A stretch of 64,000 nucleotides of DNA from Lycium barbarum (Eukaryota; Streptophyta; Magnoliopsida; Solanales; Solanaceae): NCBI RefSeq assembly GCF_019175385.1, contig NC_083344.1, positions 62,682,782 to 62,746,781 of the forward strand, read 5' to 3'. The translations under genes were made by a program, and so were the position numbers. Of this stretch, positions 22,990 to 34,660 are shown in pieces (the stretch's first letter is position 1; every line of letters begins with the position of its first letter). The notes below the pieces were generated by a model. That model did no database searches. It was not told the origin of the DNA and saw only the letters and a program-made list of their open reading frames with translations.

Positions 22990-23481
22990 TCATACTAGAT
23001 GATAAATACACCATTTTGTGATCATCTTCCTTGCCTTTAGGTAGGAAATAAACCTACCCTTTGGTGATGCCGTATTCCCTTTCCATTCTAGAACTGGTTC
23101 TCCCGGAAACTGGAAGCGAACCATTTTCATTCTATAATAACCATTGGCATAACAAGAAGCCAACCAATCCATGTCCATAATAACATCAAAATCTACCATC
23201 TTTAGTTCGTGCAAGTCAACTATAGTACGACGGTCGCATATCACAACTATACAATCTCTATACCCTCGGCTAGCTATCACCGATTCACCAACGGGTGTAG
23301 ACACCTCAAAAGGTTTGATCGACTCCGGCTCGACCTTCAGTCGACCCGCAATATAAGGAGTAACATAAGACAATGTGGAGGCCGGATCAATCAAAGCATA
23401 AACATCATGAGAGAATACCGATAATATACCTGTGACCACGTCAGGAGAAGACTCAAGATCTTGGCGTCCAGCCAATGCATA
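22990..23481 (-). pseudogene. pol: Pol: protease of B unit 1
   Basis: The active-site stretch reads DVYALIDPASTLSYVTPYIA, with Ala where D and A have Gly. It continues through FEVSTPVGESVIASRGYRDC and FDVIMDMDWLASCYANG (GMDW in the other families) to the YLKARKMITK segment. It is open from the end of the zinc knuckle at 23649 and stops at 22990 before the RT linker. Confidence 0.85.
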
Positions 23482-24655
23482 AATATGGTGCTGAGGACCG
23501 CTAGAAGTGGAAGCTCTCCCTCTGCCTCTACCATAGCCAGCTGGCGCATGTGAACCCGGCCCCATAGGGCGTACAGATGCTGAAGATCGGGCTACCGACC
23601 CTGATGGCTGGGTCCTACCTCTACCTTGTACGGAGGGGCAATCACGCATGATATGGCCTGGTTGACCACATGAATAGCAACCATCTGAACCTGATCGGCA
23701 CTGACCCTAATGCAACTTCCCACACTGGGAACATCGTGGTACTGGTGGCCTCGCCTGACCCGAATCACCTCTAAACTGAGACCCTGAGAAACTCTGACTT
23801 TGCCCTGAACGAGTAGATCTATCAAATCTCTGGCCTGAAAATCGTGGAGGCGCACTGGTCATAGAATAGCCTGAATTTCTGGGGAACTGCTGCCTATGCC
23901 CACCTCTAAACTCACCCGACGATCTTGCCCTCTTTCTATGGCCCCTATCTTGCTCACGCTCACTTCTTTGCTGTTGCAAGCTTTCCGCTAGTTCTGAGCA
24001 TGGGCCTGAATGCGTGCAATATCCATACCGTCCTAAAGGGACGCAGTCAAACATCTATCCATCAAGTGTGGCCCTAGGCCTTTCACAAACCGGTGCACTC
24101 GATCACCCATATCCGCTACCATGGCTAAAACATACCTATCCAAGGAATTGAAGCGGAGACTATACTTTAGAGCACTAATGCTACCTTGCCTCAAATTCAA
24201 GAACTTATCGGCTCTAGCTCGCCGAAATTCCGGAGGCATATAGTGTCGGAGAAAAGCATCAAAAAACTCTTGCCATACAGGGGGAGGTGCATTGGCTCCC
24301 CGTGAAGCCATCCAAACCGTATACCATTGGACCGAGACATCTCTCAAGCTATATGACGGACCCTTGCACTAACAGCCCTGTCACCCTGCCTCGTACCTTG
24401 CCGCTGACTCTGAGCAGCAACCAACTGTGTAAGCAATTGTATGGCCTCCTTGACATCTTGGCCTGAAGCATCCTGGGGAGGAGCTGGAGCTCCCTCACGC
24501 TCCTCAGTAACAGGCACTGTTTGGGAGGAATGGGATTGAGCCGCACTCTGGGCCTCATTTTCTTCTACTACTACCAGTGGCGGTGCTTTTCCAGCCCGCT
24601 TTTCTGCCACCGTCTTGCCCTTTTGGGCCGCTGTAGCCTTTCTCTTCATAGGCAT
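23482..24655 (-). pseudogene. gag: Gag of B unit 1 (broken)
   Basis: The start at 24655 opens MPMKRKATAAQKGKTVAEKR. The capsid-like core (24033-24347) has VQWYTVWMASRGANAPPPVW and FLRHYMPPEFRRARADKFLN. An Arg/Gln/Ser-rich linker and the zinc-knuckle region follow (GCYSCGQPGHIMRDCP, CX2CX4HX4C intact, about 23640-23685). A stop just after CSQCGKLH (about 23708) is shared with unit 2. About 130 bp is missing near 24350 compared with unit 2, joining SYS-type codons to the RHI/ARV region and shifting frame. Confidence 0.88.
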
Positions 24656-24850
24656 TCTCTGAAATACACAACACACTATTAAAGAACAAGAATATCTTAC
24701 ATCATAGCTCTATCGCACGATTCTTATGAACAAAGAAGGTCATTTATTCCTAAAATGTCTGCAGCTTCCTGTTTATTAGTGTGGCGCGCAACTCACCCAT
24801 AACTAAGACTCTACTACACACGGCTCGTAGACACACCCTAGGACTGAACT

Positions 24851-24862
24851 GCTCTGATACCA
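24851..24862 (-). other. Primer binding site, B unit 1
   Basis: TGGTATCAGAGC on the minus strand, four bases inside LTR B3; initiator Met tRNA type. Confidence 0.92.
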
Positions 24863-24866
24863 CTTT

Positions 24867-26950
24867 TGTCACGACCCGACTAGGGGGCCGCGACGAGTAC
24901 CCGGTGCTACCCCACCCGGGCACCCCTTAGCACACATTCACATAATATCTAGGCGATTCATAAATCAAGTCATGCATTCTAGTCATCAATCATATTAGTC
25001 CCGTTGGGCGACAATCATCTCGGATAACATCATAGGCATCTATGCCACATCAAATGTACAAGGCCGGCGAGACCAACGAAATGATATACAAAACATAGGC
25101 CGACAAAGCCAAACATATCTACCCACATACACATGTCTACGAGCCTCTAAAAAGAGTATACATATCAAATGAGCAGAACATGACCCCGCTATGCCCACAA
25201 CTATATACACAAAAGAATAAGTACCCAAAAGTTATGGCTCCGAATGAAATGGAGCTCTCCTATGAAATCTCTGAGAAATCAGCTACGGATCAAGTCTGTC
25301 TCCCTGTTCACCTGCGGGCATGACGTAGCGTCCACAAACAAAAGGACATCAGTAAAAATATTGTACTGAGTATGTAAAGCATGATCAACATCGATATAGA
25401 AGCATAATGAATAACATGTGATGTTGTATAGGGGAGGAGTCAATAATATCATCATCATGGCACTTACTTACTTTTCATGGAGACATTCCGTTTCTACTGC
25501 GTATCTGCATACATATACCCATATTCGTACTTGGTTACCCTCATGATCATGTATATCTCATATTCATAGCATATTCGTACTCTTAATGATGTCATATACA
25601 TAGCATATACATATATATATAGGCATACATAGCGTACCCGACCATAGAGGTTCGGTGTTTCATACATACTTGGCCAACCAAGGCTCAAAGTTATATCTAC
25701 CTGGCCCTACCAAGGCTTCAGGTTTATCTGTACCATCTGCAGATGTGTGCGTGCGTTACGTAATCGTATACATACATATACATATATTCTACCCGGCGTT
25801 ATAAGCTCGGGATTTCATTATAGCCCTTCATTGGCACACATAAGTATAATAGCCCATAGGCACCTTTAGCATCATTATTATTATCATTAACATTTCTATC
25901 ATCATTATTATCGTTACGTCTATCTTATAGGCTTACTCGTCACATGAGGAGCGTAGTACAATCGTAGTACATATCAAGGATTAAGCTCGGAAGATCAATG
26001 ATTTGAAGGCAACATACTCGTATAGAGGATTTAGAAATTTGGCCAAAGAACCATGTCTTATGAAAGAAAGGTTAGCCTTACATACCTTTTCGTCAAACTA
26101 TTCTACGCTTGCACGTACTCCTTCGGTGCTCACCTTCCTACCTTCATTAAGGTCATACTATCATTAGGATCGATAACTAACACACATGGCCAAAGCTAGA
26201 GAAAATCGGACAGCATCTCCTTTATTTATACAACATTTGTCCATATCGTAATTCAACTCCCAAACGTCAACAATACATTCATAATATCATATCAATGGCC
26301 ATTAATCATCCACATTATCCACATTATCAAGGTTTCTCAATTTACTTTCAGTTGTCCATGTTCATGGTCACAACACCCAACTTCGTCCATTCATATACAA
26401 TGTCTATTTCATGGTCTTAACGTCATTTATAACACATTCATGTCACAACACAACAACAATCATGATTCAATTCAAAATATTTCTCAAAAACGTCACTATT
26501 CATCATTCATAACCCATTTTGCTATACTCTTCTATTGACCAAGCATTTTAACTCTCAAATACCTTAAACAACATATGAATATCATGAATCTTACCTTAGA
26601 TGTTGTAGGAACAAGCTTTAGTTGATAATACTCCACTTTGAGCAAAACCCTAGTTTTCCTCCATTTGGATTTCTTGACTTGAATGGTCTTTAATGGGTTT
26701 CCTTACCCTTGATTCACTTAATTTATGTTGTTGATGGCTTATAATCCTTGAAAAATTGTGTAATAAATGTAGAGAGATGTTTTAGAGAGAAGGGATGAAA
26801 TGTGGAAATGATTTTATGAACTTGGTCCCTATTAAATAACCCAATCACTGATCTGTCGGGTCCATTATACGGTCCGTATAATCGTTATACGGTCCGTATA
26901 ATTGACCGTAAAGCATGCCTTTCCTTCACCCTTCACTGTGACCATTTGAC
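24867..26950 (-). repeat. LTR B3, truncated at the U3 side
   Basis: It starts normally with TGTCACGACCCGACTAGGGG next to a PBS but stops about 350 bp short, within the palindrome zone, and fuses directly to integrase. It therefore keeps the TATA region and the first palindromes (about 26870-26905). The 25350-25368 stem-loop has a mutated arm. Confidence 0.92.
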
Positions 26951-28166
26951 TATTTTGCGCACAATCTTTGCCTATTTTGCGCACAATCTCATAAGGCCCT
27001 ATATACCGGGGACTAAGCTTCCCCTTTCTGCCAAATCTCATAACGCCCTTCATTGGTGACACTTTCAAGAATACCCAATCTTTAATTTGGAACTCTAAGT
27101 CCCTTAGACGATTATCTGCATAGGACTTTTGGAGACTTTGAGCCGCTAGCAACCGATCTTGTATGAGCTTGACTTTCTCTATGGCTTGCTGGACCAAGTC
27201 TGGTCCGACCAATTTAGTCTCGCCTACCTCGAACCACCCAATTGGGGATCTACATTTTCGCCCATATAAAGCCTCATACGGTGCCATTTGAATGCTAGAA
27301 TGATAACTATTATTTTAAGCAAATTCAATGAGTGGCAAATGATCATCCCAACTACCTCCAAAATCTATCATACATGCCCGTAACATATCTTCAAGAGTCT
27401 GAATAGTACGTTCGGCTTGCCCATCGGTCTGTGGGTGAAATGTCGTGCTAAGGCTCACTTTGGTCCCTAGACCCTCTTGGAAAGACGTCAAAAAATTAGC
27501 TGTAAACTGAGTTCCTCTGTCTGAGATAATCGATACTGGAACACCATGGAGTCTCACTATCTCTTTAAGGTAAATCTTTGCATAATCTTCTGCCGCATAC
27601 GTCGTTCTGACTGGTAAGAAATGAGCTGATTTAGTGAGTCTATCCACAATCACCCATATGGAATCATACTTACGTCGAGTACAGGGTATGCCTGTAATGA
27701 AATCCATATTAATCACTTCCCATTTCCAAGATGGGATTTCTATAGCTTGTAGCAATCCGCCCGTCTTTTGGTGTTCGATTTTCACTTGTTGGCAATTAGG
27801 ACATTGAGCCACAAATTCCGCGACATCTCTCTTCATCCCATTCCGCCAATATACAGACTTGAGATCATGATACATTTTCGTCGCTCCGGGGTGGACAGAA
27901 TAACGGGAACAATGAGCTTCTCTCAATATTTGGTGGCATAGCCCCGCCGCATCGAGAACACATAATCTGCCTCGACATCGAAGGAATCCGTCTCCTGAAA
28001 CATCAAATGATGACTCCTCTTTCTGAGGGAGCGTATCTCTGTACTGCATTAGTATGGGATCCTCATATTGTCGCTCCTTCACCTCTGCTACTAGCGACGA
28101 GACTACAGAATTCTGAATTGTAGCTCCGCGGCTACCTGAGTCCACTACTCGGACTCCTAGGCTAGC
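26951..28166 (-). pseudogene. pol: Pol: integrase of B unit 2 (no chromodomain)
   Basis: It is nearly identical to unit 1. The core (27315-28145) keeps HHCC and D-x60-D-x35-E with ISDRG at the second Asp. The C-terminal part (26951-27287) starts MAPYEALYGRKCRSPIGWFE and includes the GPY segment, then runs into LTR palindromes. The same stop after LIEFA and the same LTR fusion are present. Five residues differ from unit 1 over the first 240. Confidence 0.9.
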
Positions 28167-28172
28167 TAAATG

Positions 28173-28920
28173 TTAGAGCTCACGGGCCATTTCTCTCTTC
28201 TCTGGTCGTACGTCACTTAGACTTCCCATCGATCTACGGCTAAGAGCATCAGCCACAACATTTGCCTTTCCGGGGTGATATAAGATATCATCATCATAGT
28301 CTTTTAGAACCTCTAGCCATCGTCGTTGCCGCAAATTCAACTCTTTCTGCTTGAAGATATAGTGGAGACTCTTATGATCGGTATAAATATCCATATGGAC
28401 ACCATATAAATAATGTTTCCACATCTTTAATGCATGAACCACTTCAGCCAATTCTAAATCACGGGTCGGATAATTCTACTCATGTTTCCGCAGTTGCCTT
28501 GAAGCATGTGCTACCACTTTACCGTGCTGCATCAATACACAACCTAGCCTAACACCTGAGGCATCACAATAAACAACATGTCCTTCCAATCCCTCTGGAA
28601 GTGTCAAGACTGGTGCGGAAGTAAACCTATCTTTCAACTCTTTGAAGCTACGTTCACAAGCATCTATCCATTGAAACTTTGCTGATTTCTGGGTCAACTT
28701 TGTGAGTGGTGCTGAAATAGAAGAAAAACCCTCAACGAATCTCCTGTAATAACGTGCTAAGCCCAGAAATCTACGAACTTCCGTAGGAGTTGTGGGTCTT
28801 GGCCAAGTCTTCACGGCCTCAATCTTTTGGCTATCTACCCGAATACCGTCGGCTGCAACAATATGGCCCAAAATCATACTGCGTTCAACCAAAACTCACA
28901 TTTAGAAAATTTCGCAAAAA
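28173..28920 (-). pseudogene. pol: Pol: RT connection and RNase H of B unit 2
   Basis: It is colinear with unit 1 but split by one extra stop at about 28475 (Gln codon in RKHEQNY changed to stop). RNase H acidic positions are visible on both sides ([12 protein letters not shown] in 28476-28892, [13 protein letters not shown] and [10 protein letters not shown] in 28173-28451). Confidence 0.88.
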
Positions 28921-29520
28921 ACTCTCGAGTTCAAAGAACTCCGAGGACAATACGCAAATGATCCGCAAGCTCGGCCTCGGATCTAGAATACAGCAACATA
29001 GCATTAATGAATACAATCACGAATAGATCCAGAAAAGGCCTGAATACATTGTTCATCAAATCCATAAATACTGTCGGCGCATTAGTTAGCCCAAACGACA
29101 TTACTCGGAACTCAAAATGGCCATATCTTGTTCTGAAAGTTGTCTTAGGGATATCTTTCTCCCTAACTCTCACTTGGTGATAACCGGACCTCAAATCGAT
29201 CTTTGAAAACCATTTGGCACCTTGCAATTGATCAAATAAGTCATCGATCCTTGGAAGAGGATATTTGTTCTTAATCGTTACTTTATTCAATTGCCGATAA
29301 TCAATACACATTCGCAAAGAGCCATCTTTCTTTCGGACAAACAATACAGGTGGTCCCCACGGGGATGAACAAGGCCTAATGAAGCCTTTATCAAGCAAAT
29401 CTTTCAATTGCTCCTTCAACTCTTTCAATTCTGCGGGTGCCATTCTATAGGGAGGAATAGATATGGGCTTAGTGTCTGGCAACACATCAATTGCAAAATA
29501 AATCTCCCGCTCGGGAGGAA
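28921..29520 (-). pseudogene. pol: Pol: reverse transcriptase of B unit 2, catalytic motif lost
   Basis: It has the same layout as unit 1, and FIDDIL is replaced by FINAML, so the Asp pair is lost as in unit 1 with one further change. The rest of the fingers and palm ([40 protein letters not shown]) is well preserved. Confidence 0.9.
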
Positions 29521-29610
29521 GGCCTGGAGCTCCTCCGGGAACACATCCGGGAATTCATTCACCACTGGAACTGACTGTAGAGTCGACGACTCAACTTCTA
29601 CATCTCGAAC

Positions 29611-30102
29611 TCATACTAGATGATAAATACACCCTTTTGTGATCATCTTCCTTGCCTTGAGGTAGGAAATAAACCTACCCTTTGGTGATGCCGTATTCCC
29701 TCTCCATTCTAGAACTGGTTCTCCCGGAAACTGGAAGCGAACCATTTTCATTCTACAATAACCATTGGCATAACAAGAAGCCAACCAATCCATGTCCATA
29801 ATAACATCAAAATCTACCATCTTTAGTTCGTGCAAGTCAACTATAGTACGACGGTCGCATATCACAACTATACAATCTCTATACACTCGGCTAGCTATCA
29901 CCGATTCACCAACGGGTGTAGACACCTCAAAAGGTTTGATCGACTCCGGCTCGACCTTCAGTCGACCCGCAATATAAGGAGTAACATAAGACAATGTGGA
30001 GGCCGGATCAATCAAAGCATAAACATCATGAGAGAATACCGATAATATACCTGTGACCACGTCAGGAGAAGACTCAAGATCTTGGCGTCCAGCCAATGCA
30101 TA
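29611..30102 (-). pseudogene. pol: Pol: protease of B unit 2
   Basis: The active-site stretch ALIDPASTLSYVTPYIAGRL is identical to unit 1 and again has Ala after Asp-Pro. It ends at a stop at 29611 before the RT linker, as in unit 1. Confidence 0.85.
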
Positions 30103-31406
30103 AATACGGTGCTGAGGACCGCTAGAAGTGGGAGCTCTCCCTCTGCCTCTACCATAGCCAGCTGGCGCATGTGAACCCGGCCCCATAGGGCGTACAGATG
30201 CTGAAGAACGGGCTACCGACCCTGATGGCTGGGTCCTACCTCTACCTTGTATGGAGGGGCAATCACGCATGATATGGCCTGGTTGACCACATGAATAGCA
30301 ACCATCTGAACCTGATCGGCACTGACCCTAATGCAACTTCCCACACTGGGAACATCGTGGTATGGGTGGCCTCGCCTGACCTGAATCACCTCTAAACTGA
30401 GACCCTGAGAAACTCTGACTCTGCCCTGAACAAGTAGATCTATCAAATCTCTGGCCTGAAAATCGTGGAGGCGCACTGGTCATAGAATAGCCTGAATATC
30501 TGTTGAACTGCTGCCTATGCCCACCTCTAAACTCACCCGACGATCTTTCCCTCTTTCTATGGCCCCTATCTTGCTCACGCTCACTTCTTTGCTGTTGCAA
30601 GCTTTCCGCTAGTTCTGAGCATGGGCCTGAATGCGTGCAATATCCATACCGTCCTGAAGGGACGCAGTCAAATATCTATCCATCAAGTGTGGCCCTAGGC
30701 CTTTCACAAACCGGTGCACTCGATCACCCATATCCGCTACCATGGCTAAAGCATACCTATCCAAGGAATTGAAGCGGAGACTATACTTTAGAGCACTAAT
30801 GCTACCTTGCCTCAAATTCAAGAACTTATCGGCTATAGCTCGCCGAAATTCCGGAGGCATATAGTGTCGGAGAAAAGCATCAAAAAACTCTTGCCATACA
30901 GGGGGAGGTGCATTGGCTCCCCGTGAAGCCATCCAAACCGTATACCATTGGACCGAGACATCTCTAAATCTATATGACGGTAACTCCACCGACTCGGTGT
31001 CTGAACTGTGTATCAATTGGAGCGTCCTCAACATACCATCAATGATGTCCTGAGGATCCTCCTTCGGCTTTGACCCAAAGAACTCCGGGGGGTTTAAAGT
31101 AATGAAATCACAGACCCTTGCACTAACAGCCCTGTCACCCTGCCTCGTACCTTGCCGCTGACTCTGAGCAGCAACCAACTGTGTAAGCAATTGTATGGCC
31201 TCCTTGACATCTTGGCCTGAAGCATCCTGGGGAGGAGCTGGAGCTCCCTCACGCTCCTCAGTAACAGGCACTGTTTGGGAGGAATGGGATTGAGCCGCAC
31301 TCTGGGCCTCATTTTCTTCTACAACCAGTGGCGGTGCTTTTCCAGCCCGCTTTTCTGCCACCGTCTTGCCCTTTTGGGCCGCTGTAGCCTTTCTCTTTAT
31401 AGGCAT
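30103..31406 (-). pseudogene. gag: Gag of B unit 2 (longest Gag of array B)
   Basis: The start at 31406 opens MPIKRKATAAQKGKTVAEKR. The frame stays open through the capsid-like core (FFGSKPKEDPQDIIDGMLRT, VQWYTVWMASRGANAPPPVW, ALKYSLRFNSLDRYALAMVA) to 30609. A stop there, and another after CSQCGKLH (30328), precede the intact CX2CX4HX4C knuckle near 30265-30305. It keeps the ~130 bp that unit 1 lost. Confidence 0.88.
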
Positions 31407-31601
31407 TCTCTGAAATACACAACACACTATTAAGGAACAAGAATTTCTTACATCATAGCTCTATCGCACGATTCTTATGAACAAAGAAGATCATTTAATC
31501 CTAAAATGTCCGCAGCTTCCTGTTTATAAGTGTGGCGCGCAACACACCCATAACTAAGACTCTACTAGACACGGCTCGTAGACACACCCTAGCACTGAAC
31601 T

Positions 31602-31613
31602 GCTCTGATACCA
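31602..31613 (-). other. Primer binding site, B unit 2
   Basis: TGGTATCAGAGC on the minus strand beside LTR B4; initiator Met tRNA type. Confidence 0.92.
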
Positions 31614-32099
31614 CTTTTGTCACGACCTGACTAGGGGGCCGCGATGAGTACCCGGTGCTACCCCACCCGGGCACCCCTTAACACACATTCACATAATATC
31701 TAGGTGATTCATAAATCAAGTCATGCATTCTAGTCATCAATCATATTAGTCACGTTGGGCAACAATCATCTTGGATAACATCATAGACATCTATGTCACA
31801 TCAAATGTACAAGGCCGGCGAGTCCAACGAAATGATATACAAAACATAGGCCGACAAAGCCAAACATATCTACCCACATACACATGTCTACGAGCCTCTA
31901 AAAAGAGTATACATTTCAAATGAGCAGAACAGGACCCCGCTATGCCCACAAATATATACACAAAAGAATAAGTACCCAAAAGTTATGGCTCCGAATGAAA
32001 TGGAGCTCTCCTATGAAATCTCTGAGAAATCAGCTACGGATCAAGTCTGTCTCCCTGTCCACCTGCGGGCATGACGCAGCGTCCACAAACAAAAGGACA

Positions 32100-32120
32100 T
32101 CAGTACGAATATTGTACTGA
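32100..32120 (-). other. Conserved LTR stem-loop (family B copy)
   Basis: Arms TCAGTAC and GTACTGA pair perfectly around a seven-base loop. A second stem (GTCC with GGAC, about 32080-32098) follows on the transcribed strand. Confidence 0.8.
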
Positions 32121-33580
32121 GTATGTAAAGCATGATCAACATCGATATAGAAGCATAATGAATAACATATGAGGTTGCATAGGGGAGGAGTCAATAATAT
32201 CATCATCATGGCACTTACTTACTTTCCATGGAGACATTCCGTTTCTACTGCGTATCCGCATACATATACCCATATTCGTACTTGGTTACCCTCATGATCA
32301 TGTATATCTCATATTCATAGCATATTCGTACTCTTAATGATGTCATATACATAGCATATACATATATATATAGGCATACATAGCGTACCCGACCATAGAG
32401 GTTCGGTGTTTCATACATACTTGGCTAACCAAGGCTCAAGGTTATATCTACCTGGCCCTACCAAGGCTTAAGGTTTATCCGTACCATCTGCAGATGTGTG
32501 CGCGCGTTACGTAATCGTATACATACATATACATATATTCTACCCGGCGTTATAAGCTCGGGATTTCATTATAGCCCTTCATTGGCACACATAAGTATAA
32601 TAGCCCATAGGCACCTTTAGCATCATTATTATTATCATTAACATATCTATCATCATTATTATCGTTACGTCTATCTTATAGGCTTACTCGTCACATGAGG
32701 AGCGTAGTACAATAGTAGTACATATCAAGGATTAAGCTCGGAAGATTATTCATTTGAAGGCAACATACTCGTATAGAGGATTTAGAAATTTGGCCAAAGA
32801 ACCATGCCTTATGAAAGAAAGGCTAGCCTTACATACCTTTTCGTCAAACTATTCTACGCTTGCACGTACTCCTTCGGTGCTCACCTTCCTACCTTCATTA
32901 AGGTCATACTATCATTAGAATCGATAACTAACACACATGGCCAAAACTAGAGAAAATCGGACAGCATCTCCTTTATTTATACAACATTTGTCCATATCGT
33001 AATTCAACTCCCAAACGTCAACAATACATTCATAATATCATATCAATGGCCATTAATCATCCACATTATCCACATTATCAAGGTTTCTCAATTTACTTTC
33101 ATTTGTCCATGTTCATGGTCACAACACCCAAATTCGTCCATTCATATACAATGTCTATTTCATGGTCTTAAAGTCATTTATAACACATTCATGTCACAAC
33201 ACAACAACAATCATGATTCAATTCAAACTATTTCTCAAAAACGTCACTATTCATCATTCATAACCCATTTTGATATACTCTTCTAATGACCAAGCATTTT
33301 AACTCTCAAATACCTTAAACAACATATGAATATCATGAATCTTACCTTAGATGTTGTAGGAACAAGCTTTAGTTGATAATACTCCACTTTGAGCAAAACC
33401 CTAGTTTTCCTCCATTTGGATTTCTTGACTTGAATGGTCTTTAATGGGTTTCCTTACCCTTGATTCACTTGATTTATGTTGTTGATGGCTTATAATCCTT
33501 GAAAACTTGTGTAATAAATGTAGAGAGATGTTTTAGAGAGAAGGGATGAAATGTGGAAATGATTTTATGAACTTGGTCCC

Positions 33581-33867
33581 TATTAAATGACCCATTCACT
33601 GATCTGTCGGGTCCATTATACGGTCCGTATAATCGTTATACGGTCCGTATAATCGTTATACGGTCCGTATAATTGACCGTAAAACATGCCTTTCCTTCAC
33701 CCTTCACTGTGACCATTTGACGGTTCATTATACGGGCCGTAAAAATTTATACGGTCCGTATAATTGACCGTAAAATTGTACCAGTGAGCAACCTTCGCTG
33801 TGATGGTTTTACGGTCCATTATACGGTCCGTAAAACATTATACGGTCCGTATAATGTGCGGTAAAAC
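33581..33867 (-). promoter_or_regulatory. LTR B4 promoter region: TATA-like box and three palindrome clusters
   Basis: A TATA-like CATTTAATA (33581-33588) has, just upstream on the minus strand, three tandem TTATACGGTCCGTATAA units (33615-33673), then clusters at 33727-33775 and 33807-33867 with CGGGCCG, CGGTCCG and half-sites. This is the densest palindrome array in the window. Confidence 0.7.
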
Positions 33868-34073
33868 TCACCAGTCCACTGAACTTGTTCTCGTCACTTC
33901 GTTGATCTCCAATCCTTATGGAACCTTCTTAACACTTGTTTAACACTTCATTAGCAATCTAAGGGACGTTATAACTCTTTCCCAAATTGCCCTTAAGTCA
34001 TCATTAACCCGATACTCGTATTTCACTAGTTCATTCACTTGCCTACCAACGTAAGATTTTCTGAGGAGTAACA

Positions 34074-34078
34074 GAAGA
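34074..34078. repeat. Target site duplication of array B, right copy
   Basis: GAAGA, one base different from GAAGG at 15741-15745; followed by CCAGGAAGTTCATCT, the continuation of the C1 pol linker. Confidence 0.85.
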
Positions 34079-34660
34079 CCAGGAAGTTCATCTAGAAATA
34101 CATTCGGAAATTCATTCACTACCGGAATGGATTGGAAACTTGGCGACTTTGCTTCGGTATCCTGAACTCGGACTAAGTGATAAATATAGCCCTTAGCTAT
34201 CATCTTTCTTGGCTTAAGGTAGGAAATAAACCTACCGCTTGGAGATGCTATATTACCCTTCCATTCAAGCACGGGCTCTCCCGAAAATTGAAATTGAACT
34301 ATTTTCATTCGACAATCAACATTAGCATAACATGAGGCCAACGAATCCATACCCATAATCACATCGAAATATAACATTTCCCGCTCAACTAAATCAGCTT
34401 TACTTTGGCGGTCGCATATCACGATTACACAATTTTTGTACACTTGTCTAGCTATCACAGGATCACAAACCGGAGTAGACACCTGAAAAGGTTTAATTTG
34501 TTCGAGTTTAACCCCAATACGTCCAGTACCATACGGAGTAATATAAGATAGGTAGAACTCAGATCTATCAATGCATACACATCATGGGAAAATACGGATA
34601 ATGTACCTATAATCACATCCGGGGAGGACTCAAGATCCTGTCGTTCGGCTAAAGCATACA
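34079..34660 (-). pseudogene. pol: Pol: protease and RT linker of C1 (broken)
   Basis: This is the upstream continuation of the C1 pol cut at 15740. It has ALIDLSST at the protease active site (Gly replaced by Ser), a frameshift near 34540, then STPVCDPVIARQVYKNC, FDVIMGMDSLASCYANVDC (Trp to Ser) and YLKPRKMIAKGYIYHLVRVQ, up to VVNEFPNVFLDELPGLL at the array B boundary. Open reading beyond 34079 to 33940 is LTR sequence, not coding. Confidence 0.85.

Larger units (their letters stand above)
15746..34073 (-). mobile_element. Array B: four LTR copies and tandem internal regions
   Basis: Reading left to right: full LTR (15746-18172), stub of internal region with PPT and chromodomain (18173-18756), partial LTR (18757-20330), internal unit 1 (20331-24866), partial LTR (24867-26950), internal unit 2 (26951-31617), full LTR (31618-34073). 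Units 1 and 2 are offset by 6620 bp and nearly identical, and they share the same abnormal LTR-integrase junction. Unit 1 also has a ~130-bp loss in gag. All parts are minus strand. The array sits inside the C1 internal region with a 5-bp duplication, so it behaves as one insertion that was later rearranged. Confidence 0.9.
31618..34073 (-). repeat. LTR B4 (outer 5' LTR), 2456 bp
   Basis: It starts TGTCACGACCTGACTAGGGG and ends GAGGAGTAACA. It is the complete promoter-bearing LTR of the array in transcription order. It has three tandem 20-bp palindromic units where B1, B2 and B3 have two. Confidence 0.92.

Noticed and set aside
33612..33867. Regularly spaced palindromes resembling a CRISPR array
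   Set aside because: Spacers are a few bases, the context is a plant LTR, and no cas genes exist. It is a promoter-proximal repeat array.
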